From NCBI RefSeq assembly GCF_009725985.1, contig NZ_RCNR01000024.1:1-64000 (forward strand): DNA of 64,000 nucleotides, given 5' to 3'. The notes under the pieces are model-generated. The model was not told where the DNA came from. It worked only from the letters and a program-made list of their open reading frames with translations, and searched no databases. This stretch comes from Zobellia amurskyensis (GTDB lineage Bacteria; Bacteroidota; Bacteroidia; Flavobacteriales; Flavobacteriaceae). A program made the translations under genes and the position numbers. Positions 28,726-38,615 of this stretch are shown piece after piece (the stretch's first letter is position 1; every line of letters begins with the position of its first letter).

Positions 28726-30081
28726 CTATTGTGTTGAATCTTCTTCACCCATATAATCCTGTACGGTTCTAAAGCCGATGTAACTACGAGCAGAATCTGC
28801 ATATTCGTAATCTCTGGTGCTCACCTGTAGGAAATAAGCAACATCTTTCCAAGAACCTCCACGAATCACTTTTCTTGCATTTGCCCCGTCGCCACCGTTA
28901 GGGTTCATTGTAGAAACAAATTCGTAAGAGTTAGGGTCATAGCTAGAGTTGGTCCACTCAGACACGTTACCGGCCATGTTATAAAGGTTAAAATCGTTAG
29001 GCTCGTATGATTTTGCCTCTACAGTGTATAAAGCTGCATCTGCTGCATAATCACCTCGCTGTGGTTTAAAGTTAGCCATAAAGCAACCTGTGTCACTTAT
29101 TACATAAGGACCACCCCATGGGTAAGTTCCTCCTTCAATACCACCTCTGGCAGCATATTCCCATTCAGCTTCAGTAGGTAACCTGAATTGGTTTACAAAT
29201 TGCTTGCCTTTACTTTTTTGATCGTCATTCTTGAACTTTGTTCTCCAGTTACAGAAAGCTCTTGCCTGTTGCCAAGAAACTCCTACTACAGGATACTCGC
29301 TGTAAGCATCATGCCAAAAATAATCATTGTGCATTGGCTCGTTGTAAGAATATTCAAAATCACGTATCCAAACTGTGGTGTCAGGATAGATTTCAAGTTC
29401 TTCTTGACGGATAAAATCTTTTCTGCTTCCAGTTCTAGAACGAGCTGCAGCCTCAATATCCATCCAGCTATATTTGTACTTCAATTTTGTTACGTCTATA
29501 GTACGCTGACCGTTGTAAGATTCCTCTTCTGGAATGTACAAAGAGTCCATAACCTCAGTATAATACTCATCTGGGTAATCAGAAATATCCCAAACAAGAT
29601 CTTGGTCTTTGTTCAATGCACGACCTTCAAAACCAGTTTCGCCCATACCTGCATAATTATCCAGCATGTACTTGTCATAAGCAGACAGTTTAGTTGTATC
29701 CGCATCTTTAAATGCATACTCACCAATACCTTCATCCTCTGGCCCTAGTCCTAATTCATCTGCCAATACGGCCAATCGGGTTCTAGTGATGGAATCCTGT
29801 ACCCATTCTACAAACTGGCGATACTCGCTATTTGTAATCTCGGTATCATCCATATAGAACGATCTGACCGTTACGGTCTTAGTTGGTGCGTTCAGCATTT
29901 TTGCCTGGTCCTCTTCGGATTTACCCATGATATAAGAACCTCTTGGAATGAGCTCCATCCCATAAGGTTTCTCAGGATACCACTTCTTTCCTTGAGCCCC
30001 GACTAGCTCTCCCTTTGTCTTTGATCCGCAACTGCTGAGCAAAAAAACAAACGCTATAGATGATAACAATAGCTTTTTCAT
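28726..30081 (-). CDS. gldK: gliding motility / T9SS lipoprotein GldK
   Basis: Outer-membrane-associated lipoprotein of the T9SS ring (PorK homologue), 451 residues. Signal peptide with lipobox LLSSCGS (C19). The rest is an FGE-like fold: PRGSYIMGKSEED, FYMDDTEITNSEYRQF, FRLPTEAEWEYAARGG, NLYNMAGNVSEW, RKVIRGGSWKDVAYF and IGFRTV. The catalytic cysteines of FGE are absent, as in known GldK proteins, so the fold is structural. First gene of gldKLMN. Confidence 0.95.
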   Translation of the reverse strand: MKKLLLSSIAFVFLLSSCGSKTKGELVGAQGKKWYPEKPYGMELIPRGSYIMGKSEEDQAKMLNAPTKTVTVRSFYMDDTEITNSEYRQFVEWVQDSITRTRLAVLADELGLGPEDEGIGEYAFKDADTTKLSAYDKYMLDNYAGMGETGFEGRALNKDQDLVWDISDYPDEYYTEVMDSLYIPEEESYNGQRTIDVTKLKYKYSWMDIEAAARSRTGSRKDFIRQEELEIYPDTTVWIRDFEYSYNEPMHNDYFWHDAYSEYPVVGVSWQQARAFCNWRTKFKNDDQKSKGKQFVNQFRLPTEAEWEYAARGGIEGGTYPWGGPYVISDTGCFMANFKPQRGDYAADAALYTVEAKSYEPNDFNLYNMAGNVSEWTNSSYDPNSYEFVSTMNPNGGDGANARKVIRGGSWKDVAYFLQVSTRDYEYADSARSYIGFRTVQDYMGEEDSTQ

Positions 30082-30204
30082 ACTTTAGGTTAAATTTCGA
30101 TTCTGGTTATAAACTGCAAATACTATGATTTAATTCTACACTCTAAAACTGTGATTTCATTAAATTATTGTATTGATGGCAATTATACTATATTTTTTTT
30201 CAAC

Positions 30205-31362
30205 TCAATTAAAACCTTTTTTATAGGCCTTGAACCACCGCTCAGGAATGTTTTGGTCGCATGCTTCCAAATAGTCCTTTTTAGTGCATGGTAATAACGC
30301 CGATGAATTTAGTTTAGTATGCGGCGTTAGTATGGAAGGGACCTCTACCCACCACCTATTTGTTAGGTGACTCTTATGAAAGGTAAGCTCTTCGGTGTCT
30401 GTAGGAACAATATACTTGGTGAAATTTTCACTACTCTCAAAAGGCGATTCGTTTCTTCTGAAATTGTAACCCTCGATGAAATACCAAATTATCTGGGCCA
30501 TTAGCTGACACGACTGGTTGGTGTTTTCCATTTCATAGATTCCAAAAACACTTACTTTATCACTAATTCCAGAATATCTAGCTATAGCACATATTTCCCT
30601 TCCTGTAAATCCGTTGGGCGAAAAATCATTGGACAATCCTATCTCGCTAGCTCTTACGGCACGGGCATCCATACTTATCATATGGGCGTTGCGCAGTACA
30701 GGCTCGGCCAAGGAAATATCGGAACCCAATTCTCCCAAACGATAGGCATCAAAAAAAAGACGCTCCATTAAGTCTATTTCTTCCTGTGCATTAAAATAGC
30801 TTTGATAGCCTATATTGGAGAAATTGAACAGATTATTGGGCTTATCGGTAATTATCTTACTCATATATGAATGTGATGAGATAAGCTCATCATCCATACC
30901 AAAATCAAACCTACTATCTACCGCCACCAAGTTTACCAGATCTACAATACCATCAAAAGAGCGATAGGCAGGATATGTAATATCTTGTGTTGCCCCTATT
31001 ATAACAGGTATTATTTTCTTTTCAAGAAGGGCCGAAAGTGTGTTTTTGACTACAAAATAGGTATCTTCTACTGTTGCTCCCTCTTCAATATCGCCCATAT
31101 CGGCCAATTCTGAATTCCAATTGCCCAGCAATAGCTTATACAGTTGAATTCGAATTGCAGATACATCTAATTTCTCGGTTTTCTTTTCAAAAGCGTTTCT
31201 TGATTCTTTTACCCCTAAAAGGGCAATTGAAACGTTTTCTAGGTCAGGAAGACCATCTCTTTTGGTATGTATTCTTGTATGCTTGCCCAAAGATTGGGCG
31301 GCAAATAGTTCACAGTGGGCCAATACCTTGTCTTCTACTGGAACTAAAAAATCAAATGCCAT
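30205..31362 (-). CDS. arginase/formimidoylglutamase-like protein, probably inactive
   Basis: A 385-residue protein with the arginase fold (ureohydrolase superfamily), the type often named formimidoylglutamase. Several Mn-binding positions appear lost. The GGDHS motif reads GATQD (123-127), DAHxD reads DSRFD (149-153, His replaced by Arg), and SxDxD reads SMDAR (230-234, second Asp replaced by Arg). Three of the six usual metal ligands are therefore missing and catalysis is unlikely. It lies between topA and gldK on the same strand, 123 bases before gldK, suggesting a structural or regulatory role, possibly linked to gliding/T9SS. No hut (histidine degradation) genes are nearby. Confidence 0.75.
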   Translation of the reverse strand: MAFDFLVPVEDKVLAHCELFAAQSLGKHTRIHTKRDGLPDLENVSIALLGVKESRNAFEKKTEKLDVSAIRIQLYKLLLGNWNSELADMGDIEEGATVEDTYFVVKNTLSALLEKKIIPVIIGATQDITYPAYRSFDGIVDLVNLVAVDSRFDFGMDDELISSHSYMSKIITDKPNNLFNFSNIGYQSYFNAQEEIDLMERLFFDAYRLGELGSDISLAEPVLRNAHMISMDARAVRASEIGLSNDFSPNGFTGREICAIARYSGISDKVSVFGIYEMENTNQSCQLMAQIIWYFIEGYNFRRNESPFESSENFTKYIVPTDTEELTFHKSHLTNRWWVEVPSILTPHTKLNSSALLPCTKKDYLEACDQNIPERWFKAYKKGFN

Positions 31363-31395
31363 TTATTTTTAAAGATTATTTGTGTTTAAATCATA

Positions 31396-31416
31396 GAGAC
31401 GCAAAATATGCGCCTC
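31396..31416 (-). terminator. possible topA terminator or attenuator
   Basis: On the minus strand GAGGCGCA and TGCGTCTC pair over 8 positions with one G-U around a 5-base loop, in the gap between topA and the arginase-like gene. The downstream sequence is AT-rich without a long T-run, so termination may be partial. Confidence 0.4.
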
Positions 31417-31472
31417 CGTTCTCTATCTTTTAATACAATTGGCCATAACCAAAACTAGCATACTTAAGACTA

Positions 31473-33980
31473 TTACTTTTTTGCCTTAGGTTTTGCCTTC
31501 GCCTTGGGTTTTGCCTTTGCTTTTTTCTTTGGGGTTTTCTGTTCAATCAGCTTTTTGGCTTCATCCAACGATATTTTTGTTGCATCTACAGTTTTGGCTA
31601 TTTCCACCTTCACTTTACCTTTTAAGATATTGTGCCTACCCCATCTTGCTTTTTCTATTCTAATACCTTCGTCCGGCCAATTCTGGACAACTTTATCAAT
31701 TTCTTTCTGTTTTTTAGCCTCAATCAACTCTATAAGGTCGGCATCAGAAAGGTTATCAAAATCATATTTCTTATTCACATTGATAAACATACCATCCCAT
31801 TTAATGAATGGTCCAAATCTACCTGTACCCTTGGTCACCTCTTTATCTTCATAGGTATAGATAGGTGCATCGGCTTTTTGTTTCTCTTTTATCAGTTCAA
31901 CGGCACGATCAAGGTCTACATCAAAGGCACTTTCCCCTTTCTCCAGGGAAACGAATTTTTTACCAAAACGAACATAAGGTCCAAATCTACCAACATTTGC
32001 CTCAATTTCCTCACCTTCATAAACCCCTAACTTTCTAGGAAGTTTAAAAAGCTCCATAGCCTCATCATAGGTTATTGTATTTAATGATTGGTCCGGCAAC
32101 AGACTAGCGAACTTTGGCTTTTCTTCATCGTCTACGGTACCCATTTGAACCATAGGCCCAAAACGACCTAAACGAACCGATACCTGACGACCTGTTTTAG
32201 GGTCCTCCCCTAAAATACGCTCGCCACTGGCGCGATCGGCATTTTCTTGAACATCTAGCACATTAGGATGGAAGTCTTTATAGAAATCCTTCATCACCTT
32301 TTGCCAATCTTCTTCGCCTTCGGCTATTTCATCAAAATTTTCTTCTACTCTGGCGGTGAAATTATAATCAAGAATAGTAGCAAAGTGACTTACTAAAAAG
32401 TCATTTACAATCATTCCAATATCAGTAGGCACAAGCTTACCTTTATCAGAACCTACCATTTCTGATAGCTTTTTCTCTTGTACGGCACCTGCTTCCAAAA
32501 GCAATTGCACATAGTTTCTCTCCGTACCATCTACAGTACCCTTCTCTACATACCCTCTATTCTGAATGGTAGAAATAGTTGGCGCATAGGTAGATGGTCT
32601 ACCAATACCCAGTTCTTCAAGTTTCTTAACCAATGATGCTTCCGTAAAGCGATATGGTGGCCTTGAAAAACGTTCGGTTGCGGTAATGTAGTTGTTATGT
32701 AAAGCTTCACCTACTTTCATAGCCGGAAGCATACCTTCTTGCTCTTCAGCGGTATCTTCTTCATCCAGGCCTTCCATATATACTTTAAGGAAACCATCAA
32801 ATTTAATGACCTCTCCATTAGCGGTAAATTGTTCTGAATGTGTACTAGCCTGAATTTTCACGTTGGTACGCTCCAATTGGGCATCACTCATTTGCGATGC
32901 TATGGTACGTTTCCAAATAAGCTCATATAATTTAGACTGATCACGCTCAAGAGATGGTGACTGATTGGTAATATCAGTGGGTCTTATGGCCTCATGCGCT
33001 TCTTGAGCTCCTTTTGACTTTCCTTTAAAATTACGAACGGTACTATATTTTTCTCCGTAATTACCTATAATGGCATCTTTAGCTGCTGTGATTGCCTCTC
33101 CAGAAAGGTTAACACTATCGGTTCTCATGTAGGTTATAAGACCCGCTTCATATAACCTTTGTGCTACTTGCATGGTTCTACCTACTGAAAAATAAAGCTT
33201 TCTTGAAGCTTCCTGTTGCAACGTAGAAGTTGTAAAAGGTGCAGAAGGTGACTTTTTAGCCGGTTTTTTATCCAAGTTCCCAACTGAAAAATCCGCTCCT
33301 ATATTTTCATCCAAAAAGGCCTGAGCCTCTTTTTGCGTGGAAAAAGTCTTGTTTAGTTTTGCTGTAAAAACACTCCCTTCTAAAGTCTTGAATTCCGCAG
33401 ATATTCTAAACGAAGCTTCTGCAACAAAACCCTCAATATCGCGCTCGCGCTCAACAATAAGCCGAACAGCAACAGACTGCACCCTACCAGCAGAAAGGCC
33501 TGGCTTTATCTTCTTCCATAACACCGGAGAAAGCTCATAACCCACTAAACGGTCTAAAACACGTCTTGCTTGTTGAGCATTTACCAAATTATAGTTTATC
33601 TCACGCGGGTTTTCAATTGCTTTTTGAATTGCCGATTTGGTGATGGAGTTAAAAACAATACGTTTGGTTTTGCTTTTATCCAATCCTAAGGTCTCGGCTA
33701 AATGCCAAGAAATAGCCTCTCCCTCTCGGTCTTCATCACTCGCGAGCCATATAGTCTCTGCTTTTTTAGCAAGGTCACCTAATTTCTTAACCAGGGCCTT
33801 TTTGTCTGTATCGACAATATATTTTGGCTCAAAATTATTCTCTACATCTACACCGAGTTCTTTGGAAGGCAAATCGGCGATATGCCCAAAACTGGACTCT
33901 ACCTTAAAGTCTTTTCCTAAAAACTTTTCTATCGTTTTTGCCTTTGCGGGGGACTCTACTATTACTAAATTCTTAGCCAT
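31473..33980 (-). CDS. topA: DNA topoisomerase I
   Basis: Type IA topoisomerase that relaxes negative supercoils, 835 residues. The Toprim domain has E9 (VIVESPAKAKTIEKFLG) and DEDRE at 82-86; the active-site tyrosine is Y284 in LITYMRTDSVN. Instead of zinc fingers the C-terminus has three or more short repeats with the pattern GRFGPxVxxG (about 620-760), as is usual in Bacteroidota, then a basic tail of alternating Lys, Ala and Pro. The tail probably adds non-specific DNA affinity. Confidence 0.96.
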   Translation of the reverse strand: MAKNLVIVESPAKAKTIEKFLGKDFKVESSFGHIADLPSKELGVDVENNFEPKYIVDTDKKALVKKLGDLAKKAETIWLASDEDREGEAISWHLAETLGLDKSKTKRIVFNSITKSAIQKAIENPREINYNLVNAQQARRVLDRLVGYELSPVLWKKIKPGLSAGRVQSVAVRLIVERERDIEGFVAEASFRISAEFKTLEGSVFTAKLNKTFSTQKEAQAFLDENIGADFSVGNLDKKPAKKSPSAPFTTSTLQQEASRKLYFSVGRTMQVAQRLYEAGLITYMRTDSVNLSGEAITAAKDAIIGNYGEKYSTVRNFKGKSKGAQEAHEAIRPTDITNQSPSLERDQSKLYELIWKRTIASQMSDAQLERTNVKIQASTHSEQFTANGEVIKFDGFLKVYMEGLDEEDTAEEQEGMLPAMKVGEALHNNYITATERFSRPPYRFTEASLVKKLEELGIGRPSTYAPTISTIQNRGYVEKGTVDGTERNYVQLLLEAGAVQEKKLSEMVGSDKGKLVPTDIGMIVNDFLVSHFATILDYNFTARVEENFDEIAEGEEDWQKVMKDFYKDFHPNVLDVQENADRASGERILGEDPKTGRQVSVRLGRFGPMVQMGTVDDEEKPKFASLLPDQSLNTITYDEAMELFKLPRKLGVYEGEEIEANVGRFGPYVRFGKKFVSLEKGESAFDVDLDRAVELIKEKQKADAPIYTYEDKEVTKGTGRFGPFIKWDGMFINVNKKYDFDNLSDADLIELIEAKKQKEIDKVVQNWPDEGIRIEKARWGRHNILKGKVKVEIAKTVDATKISLDEAKKLIEQKTPKKKAKAKPKAKAKPKAKK

Positions 33981-34000
33981 TCATGGTTTGTTTGATAAAA

Positions 34001-34008
34001 CAAAAGTA
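34001..34008 (-). promoter_or_regulatory. possible -7 element of topA
   Basis: Plus-strand CAAAAGTA reads TACTTTTG on the minus strand, matching TAnnTTTG, 21 bases upstream of the topA ATG. No obvious -33 TTG is present. Confidence 0.4.
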
Positions 34009-34057
34009 ATTGATTTTTTTAATTAGCTGTCATGCCTTATATATTAGGTATAAAAAA

Positions 34058-34083
34058 ACACCCCAATAAATAGGGGCGTTTTT
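34058..34083 (-). terminator. terminator of the LVIVD lipoprotein gene
   Basis: On the minus strand AAACGCCCC and GGGGTGTTT pair (one G-U) around an 8-base loop, followed by T residues, about 20 bases after the stop of the lipoprotein gene. Confidence 0.8.
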
Positions 34084-34101
34084 AATTCATTTCGTACTAA
34101 T

Positions 34102-35397
34102 TCACTTTAAATCTAACGTACTTAACAACCGTATACTATTGTTCAAATATTTATATTGATAGAGTACTTTATCGCCTATCATTAGCAAGGATTCTTCCAG
34201 AGGAATTACATCATAAGTAACTATATCTTTAAAATGACTCACTAGCTTCAAATCATTTACATCGGTCTTATCAAACACCTTTAAACCATCATCACCATCA
34301 CATACAAAAAGCCGATTATCCTTAAAACCAATACCATAAGGACCTTCTAGCGGATAAAACTTCTGAAGCTCAGGGCTAGCCAAATTTGAAACATTTACAA
34401 TATATAGTCCGCTTTCCGTGTTACCACATGAATTTTCTCCGCGAAGGGTTACAAAAGCATAATCGCCATCTACTACCACCGGATCGCAAGCCGTTCCATG
34501 AACAAACTCTGAAACAAATTCAGGTTTTTCAGGCGATGAGATATCATATATATACATACCCTGAGTTCCTCCTATAAATAAAATATCGCCTTGGTTGTAT
34601 ATTGTTTCAATTGTACCGTTTACGTAAACATCCTCAAGAGTCTTAGGATTATCTAAATCCGAGATGTCAAAAACGCTAATACTGGACCACTCTACAGCAT
34701 ACAGATAATCCTCTACAATTTTGAACCGTGCCAATGACCCGCCCTGACCCGTGCCTCCGGAGGTTGGTGATGATGCTTCAGCACTACTACTATCAAAAGC
34801 AATATTTATGTTACCATTAACCCCATACTTGGTCTGAAGTTCTTCTTCTGAAAGCCGTTGAGATTTTACCTCCCACCCTACTATAGCTTCTTTTGTGGCA
34901 TCAAAATCTCCGTAATCAAAAAAATCTGCTTGGGGCCAATCCACATCAAAACTCATGGTACACCAAAATTGCTGATAGATAGCTCCCTCTATGCGCTGTA
35001 CCATTTTTATATTATTGATATCAGATATATCCATAATGACCAAATCCCCATAACTATCCGCATAAAGGCGATTATCCTTTATAGAAATATCATAATTACC
35101 TTCTAGCTTTATGAATGAAATAGCACTCGGGTCTGAAGGGTTACTGTTATCTATAACATGAAACCCCTTGTGCACATCGTTAACGAAAACATAATCTTGG
35201 TACGCATAAATTTTACCTGACTCAACAATAGGAACAGGTTCTGTAACGGCAACTGCCTCTTCTTTAAATTCCAAAAGATTAGTAGTTAAAGGGGTAGCAA
35301 CAAGATATTCATTGCCAGAAACATCATCCTTATCATCATTGCAAGAAACTAAAGTTGCAATGACGGTTAGTAACATAAAGCAAAGGTTCTTTTTCAT
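34102..35397 (-). CDS. surface lipoprotein with LVIVD repeats
   Basis: A 431-residue lipoprotein. The lipobox is TLVSC (C19) and the next residues NDDKDD are acidic, like the lipoprotein export signal that sends Bacteroidota lipoproteins to the cell surface. The mature part consists of LVIVD-type beta-propeller repeats such as DLVIMDISDINNIKMVQ, YLYAVEWSSISVFDISDLDNP and GLYIVNVSNLASPE. Ligand and function are unknown. It is monocistronic, with its own terminator. Confidence 0.85.
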   Translation of the reverse strand: MKKNLCFMLLTVIATLVSCNDDKDDVSGNEYLVATPLTTNLLEFKEEAVAVTEPVPIVESGKIYAYQDYVFVNDVHKGFHVIDNSNPSDPSAISFIKLEGNYDISIKDNRLYADSYGDLVIMDISDINNIKMVQRIEGAIYQQFWCTMSFDVDWPQADFFDYGDFDATKEAIVGWEVKSQRLSEEELQTKYGVNGNINIAFDSSSAEASSPTSGGTGQGGSLARFKIVEDYLYAVEWSSISVFDISDLDNPKTLEDVYVNGTIETIYNQGDILFIGGTQGMYIYDISSPEKPEFVSEFVHGTACDPVVVDGDYAFVTLRGENSCGNTESGLYIVNVSNLASPELQKFYPLEGPYGIGFKDNRLFVCDGDDGLKVFDKTDVNDLKLVSHFKDIVTYDVIPLEESLLMIGDKVLYQYKYLNNSIRLLSTLDLK

Positions 35398-35812
35398 AGT
35401 TTGGTCTTTCTATTGATTAAAACAAATTGGCCGATAACCTTATCGTATTATCTATCAACAAGATGCCACAATCAACATAACGTTGCGTTTCTAATTATTA
35501 AAAAGTTCGGTTTGATTAAGTTCTTTTATAAACCGGCACCTATCCTTATATATAAAGTAAATGAGAATCTTAAGAAGCATAACCGTAAAAAGTGAAATGA
35601 ATCAGTAAAAAAAAATTCAAGATTTAACGAATTGTTTTTGTTCAATTGTCTGTTAAGCGTGCCTAAGTAAATTATATAAACTTTCCTTAAGATAAAAAGA
35701 ATCACAGAACAGCTGAGTTGTAAAATAATATTAAATTTTACTGTCAATTTGTCACAAACTTGTTTTAAGCCTTATATTTGCTGCCCGTTATATTTGAAAG
35801 GCAACAATAGGT
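35398..35812. other. 415-base intergenic region upstream of miaB
   Basis: It separates the lipoprotein gene (minus) from miaB (plus). It is very AT-rich. A 73-codon minus-strand frame (35526-35747) is rich in Leu, Phe and Ile without a recognisable domain and is probably noise. The clear signal is the miaB promoter at its right end. Confidence 0.5.
35748..35780 (+). promoter_or_regulatory. promoter of the miaB operon
   Basis: TTTG at 35748-35751 and TATATTTG at 35773-35780, spaced by 21 bases, fit the Bacteroidota promoter consensus; the ATG is 32 bases downstream. A second identical TATATTTG at 35789-35796 may be a further -7 element, though it has no TTG at the right distance. Confidence 0.7.
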
Positions 35813-37258
35813 ATGGAGAAAATTATAGACGAATCGCTTCAGGGTTCTGCCCTAGCACTAGGCAAAAAGAATTCTAACAGCAAGAAGCTTTATATTGAAA
35901 GCTATGGCTGCCAGATGAATTTTTCAGACAGTGAAATCGTCGCATCCATTTTAGCCAATGAAGGCTTTGATACTACTCAGAATCTTATAGAAGCAGATTT
36001 GGTATTGGTGAACACTTGTTCCATTCGCGAGAAAGCAGAACTAACAGTGCGCAAGCGTTTGGAAAAATTCAACGCTATAAAAAGAGATCGTCCCCATATG
36101 AAGGTTGGTGTGCTTGGCTGTATGGCAGAACGTTTAAAACATCAATTTCTAGAAGAAGAAAAAATAGTGGACATGGTTGTTGGGCCGGATGCCTATAAAG
36201 ACTTACCCAATTTAATTCAAGAGATAGATGAAGGCCGTAATGCCGTAAATGTTATTCTTTCTAAAGATGAAACATACGGAGATATTGCCCCTGTAAGACT
36301 GAACACCAACGGAGTAACGGCTTATGTATCTATTACCAGAGGCTGTGATAACATGTGTACTTTTTGCGTAGTACCTTTCACCCGTGGCAGGGAGCGTAGT
36401 CGTGACCCGCAGTCAATCATAGATGAAGTAAACGACCTTTGGAATAAAGGTTTTAAAGAAATTACACTGCTTGGCCAGAATGTAGATAGTTATTTATGGT
36501 ATGGTGGCGGATTGAAAAAAGATTTCAGCAAAGCCACGGATATGGAAAAAGCTACCGCCGTTAATTTTTCGCAGTTGTTGGAAAGAACCGCTTTGGCCCA
36601 ACCAAAAATGCGGATTCGATTTTCTACATCTAATCCACAGGACATGACCTTGGATGTTATCCACACCATGGCCAAATACAAAAATATTTGTAACGCCATA
36701 CACCTACCGGTACAAAGTGGAAGCAATCGCATTTTAAAAGAAATGAACCGGTTACATACCCGCGAGGAGTATTTTGAGCTTATTGATAATGCCCGGAAAA
36801 TCCTTCCTGATTGTTCTATTTCACAAGATATGATCATTGGTTTCCCAACAGAAACGGAAGAAGACCACAAGGACACCATGTCCTTAATGGAATATGTGAA
36901 ATACGATTTTGGCTACATGTTTACCTATTCTGAACGACCGGGAACAATGGCCGAGCGTAAAATGGAAGATGATGTTCCTGAAGAAACAAAAAAACGAAGG
37001 CTTTCAGAAGTCATCGCTCTTCAAAGACAACATTGCCAAGAACGTACTCAAAGACATCTAGGTAAGGTTCAAGAAATTTTAATTGAAAGCACCTCAAAGA
37101 AATCGGATCAACATTTCATGGGCCGTAACTCCCAGAATACCGTTGCCGTTTTCCCTAGAGAGAATTATAAAGTTGGTGATTTTGTTATGGTACGAATGGA
37201 TGAATGTACTTCAGCTACTCTAATTGGCGAAGCAGTAGGATATTCAGAAAACAATTAA
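35813..37258 (+). CDS. miaB: tRNA-2-methylthio-N6-dimethylallyladenosine synthase
   Basis: Radical SAM methylthiotransferase that adds the 2-methylthio group to i6A37 of tRNAs reading UNN codons. 481 residues. The N-terminal UPF0004 domain has the three cluster cysteines C33, C69 and C103; the radical SAM motif is C178-DNM-C182-TF-C185; the C-terminal TRAM domain spans about 410-475. It opens the operon with the sigma-54 activator, whose ATG is 29 bases beyond the miaB stop. Confidence 0.96.
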   Translation: MEKIIDESLQGSALALGKKNSNSKKLYIESYGCQMNFSDSEIVASILANEGFDTTQNLIEADLVLVNTCSIREKAELTVRKRLEKFNAIKRDRPHMKVGVLGCMAERLKHQFLEEEKIVDMVVGPDAYKDLPNLIQEIDEGRNAVNVILSKDETYGDIAPVRLNTNGVTAYVSITRGCDNMCTFCVVPFTRGRERSRDPQSIIDEVNDLWNKGFKEITLLGQNVDSYLWYGGGLKKDFSKATDMEKATAVNFSQLLERTALAQPKMRIRFSTSNPQDMTLDVIHTMAKYKNICNAIHLPVQSGSNRILKEMNRLHTREEYFELIDNARKILPDCSISQDMIIGFPTETEEDHKDTMSLMEYVKYDFGYMFTYSERPGTMAERKMEDDVPEETKKRRLSEVIALQRQHCQERTQRHLGKVQEILIESTSKKSDQHFMGRNSQNTVAVFPRENYKVGDFVMVRMDECTSATLIGEAVGYSENN

Positions 37259-37287
37259 ATACCAACACCCCCGAACTACAGATAACA

Positions 37288-38562
37288 ATGGAAAACGTAC
37301 AAGCCACAAAACAACGATTTGAGATAATTGGTAACGACCCAAAGCTCAATCGCGCTATAGAAAAGGCCATTCAAGTGGCCCCGACCGATATATCTGTTCT
37401 TGTAACAGGTGAAAGTGGTGTTGGTAAAGAGGCTATTCCTAAAATAATTCATTCACTTTCACACAGAAAACATGCTAAATATATAGCGGTTAACTGTGGA
37501 GCCATTCCAGAAGGAACTATTGACAGTGAACTATTTGGCCACGAAAAAGGCGCTTTTACAGGTGCCACACAGACCAGAAACGGATATTTTGAAGTTGCCG
37601 ATGGCGGAACTATTTTCCTTGACGAAGTTGGCGAGCTACCCCTAACCACCCAAGTTAGATTGCTAAGGGTTCTTGAAAACGGAGAATTTTTAAAAGTTGG
37701 GTCTTCACAGGTTCAAAAAACCAATGTACGTATTGTAGCGGCAACAAACGTGAATATGTTTGAAGCCATTAAAAAAGAAAAATTTAGAGAAGACCTTTAT
37801 TATAGGTTAAGTACCGTTGAAATAAATATTCCGCCGTTACGGGAAAGACAAAGTGATATTCATTTGCTCTTTAGAAAATTTGCTTCAGATTTTGGTCAAA
37901 AATATAAGATGCCAACTATTCGTTTGGATGATGATGCAGTAGACCTGCTCTTAAAATACCGTTGGCCGGGCAACATCCGTCAGCTAAGAAACATTGCAGA
38001 ACAAGTATCTGTACTTGAAGAAAGTAGGAGTATATCATGGGCAACACTTAATGGCTACCTCCCTAATTCTAACAATTCCAATCTTCCTGCCGTTGTTGGC
38101 CAAAAGAAGGCTGAAAGCGACTTTAGCAACGAAAGGGAAATTCTTTACAAGGTTCTTTTTGATATGAAAAGCGACCTAAACGACTTAAAGAAACTCACCT
38201 TAGAGTTGATGAAAAACAATGACGGGGAAAAGGTACAGGAGGAAAATGAAGGTTTGATTAGAAAAATATACGGTGATAATGGCGAAGAATTAGATGAAGA
38301 TGTTGATGAAAGAACCGCTCATGAGGTTTTACGCCTGCCCGAACCTAGAGCAGAGATGCCTACACCAAAACCTTCAATAGAAGACAAGTATCATTTTGCC
38401 GAAGAAATTCAAGAAGAAGAAACCTTATCTTTACAGGAGAAGGAAGTTGAGCTCATAAAAAAATCGTTAGAACGTAATCGCGGTAAGAGAAAAGCCGCTG
38501 CTGCAGAGCTTGGTATTTCCGAACGAACATTGTACCGTAAAATAAAACAGTACGATTTATAG
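37288..38562 (+). CDS. sigma-54 dependent transcriptional activator
   Basis: AAA+ enhancer-binding protein, 424 residues from the ATG at 37288; the frame reaches further upstream, inside miaB, but family homology begins here. Walker A GESGVGKE (41-48), the sigma-54-contacting loop GAFTGA (88-93), Walker B IFLDEVGE (109-116), an R-finger region near LYYRLSTVEI, and the WPGNIRQLRN motif are all present. A charged acidic linker (about 270-370) leads to a Fis-type helix-turn-helix at the C-terminus (RKAAAAELGISERTLYRKI). There is no receiver, GAF or PAS domain at the N-terminus, so the input is not visible. Targets are unknown. Confidence 0.92.
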   Translation: MENVQATKQRFEIIGNDPKLNRAIEKAIQVAPTDISVLVTGESGVGKEAIPKIIHSLSHRKHAKYIAVNCGAIPEGTIDSELFGHEKGAFTGATQTRNGYFEVADGGTIFLDEVGELPLTTQVRLLRVLENGEFLKVGSSQVQKTNVRIVAATNVNMFEAIKKEKFREDLYYRLSTVEINIPPLRERQSDIHLLFRKFASDFGQKYKMPTIRLDDDAVDLLLKYRWPGNIRQLRNIAEQVSVLEESRSISWATLNGYLPNSNNSNLPAVVGQKKAESDFSNEREILYKVLFDMKSDLNDLKKLTLELMKNNDGEKVQEENEGLIRKIYGDNGEELDEDVDERTAHEVLRLPEPRAEMPTPKPSIEDKYHFAEEIQEEETLSLQEKEVELIKKSLERNRGKRKAAAAELGISERTLYRKIKQYDL

Positions 38563-38615
38563 TAAACACACAGAAATACAGCTAAAACCGTACAACCTAA
38601 TAGATATATAGAATT

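Noticed and set aside
29188-29748. 186-codon plus-strand frame opposite gldK
   Set aside because: It lies wholly inside gldK, whose protein is clearly conserved; the frame has no domain.
31504-32030. two overlapping plus-strand frames opposite the 3' end of topA
   Set aside because: Antisense shadows created by the Lys/Ala-rich tail and repeat region of topA.
35526-35747. 73-codon minus-strand ORF
   Set aside because: Composition follows AT-rich DNA (Leu, Phe, Ile) and it lies in the region upstream of the miaB promoter.
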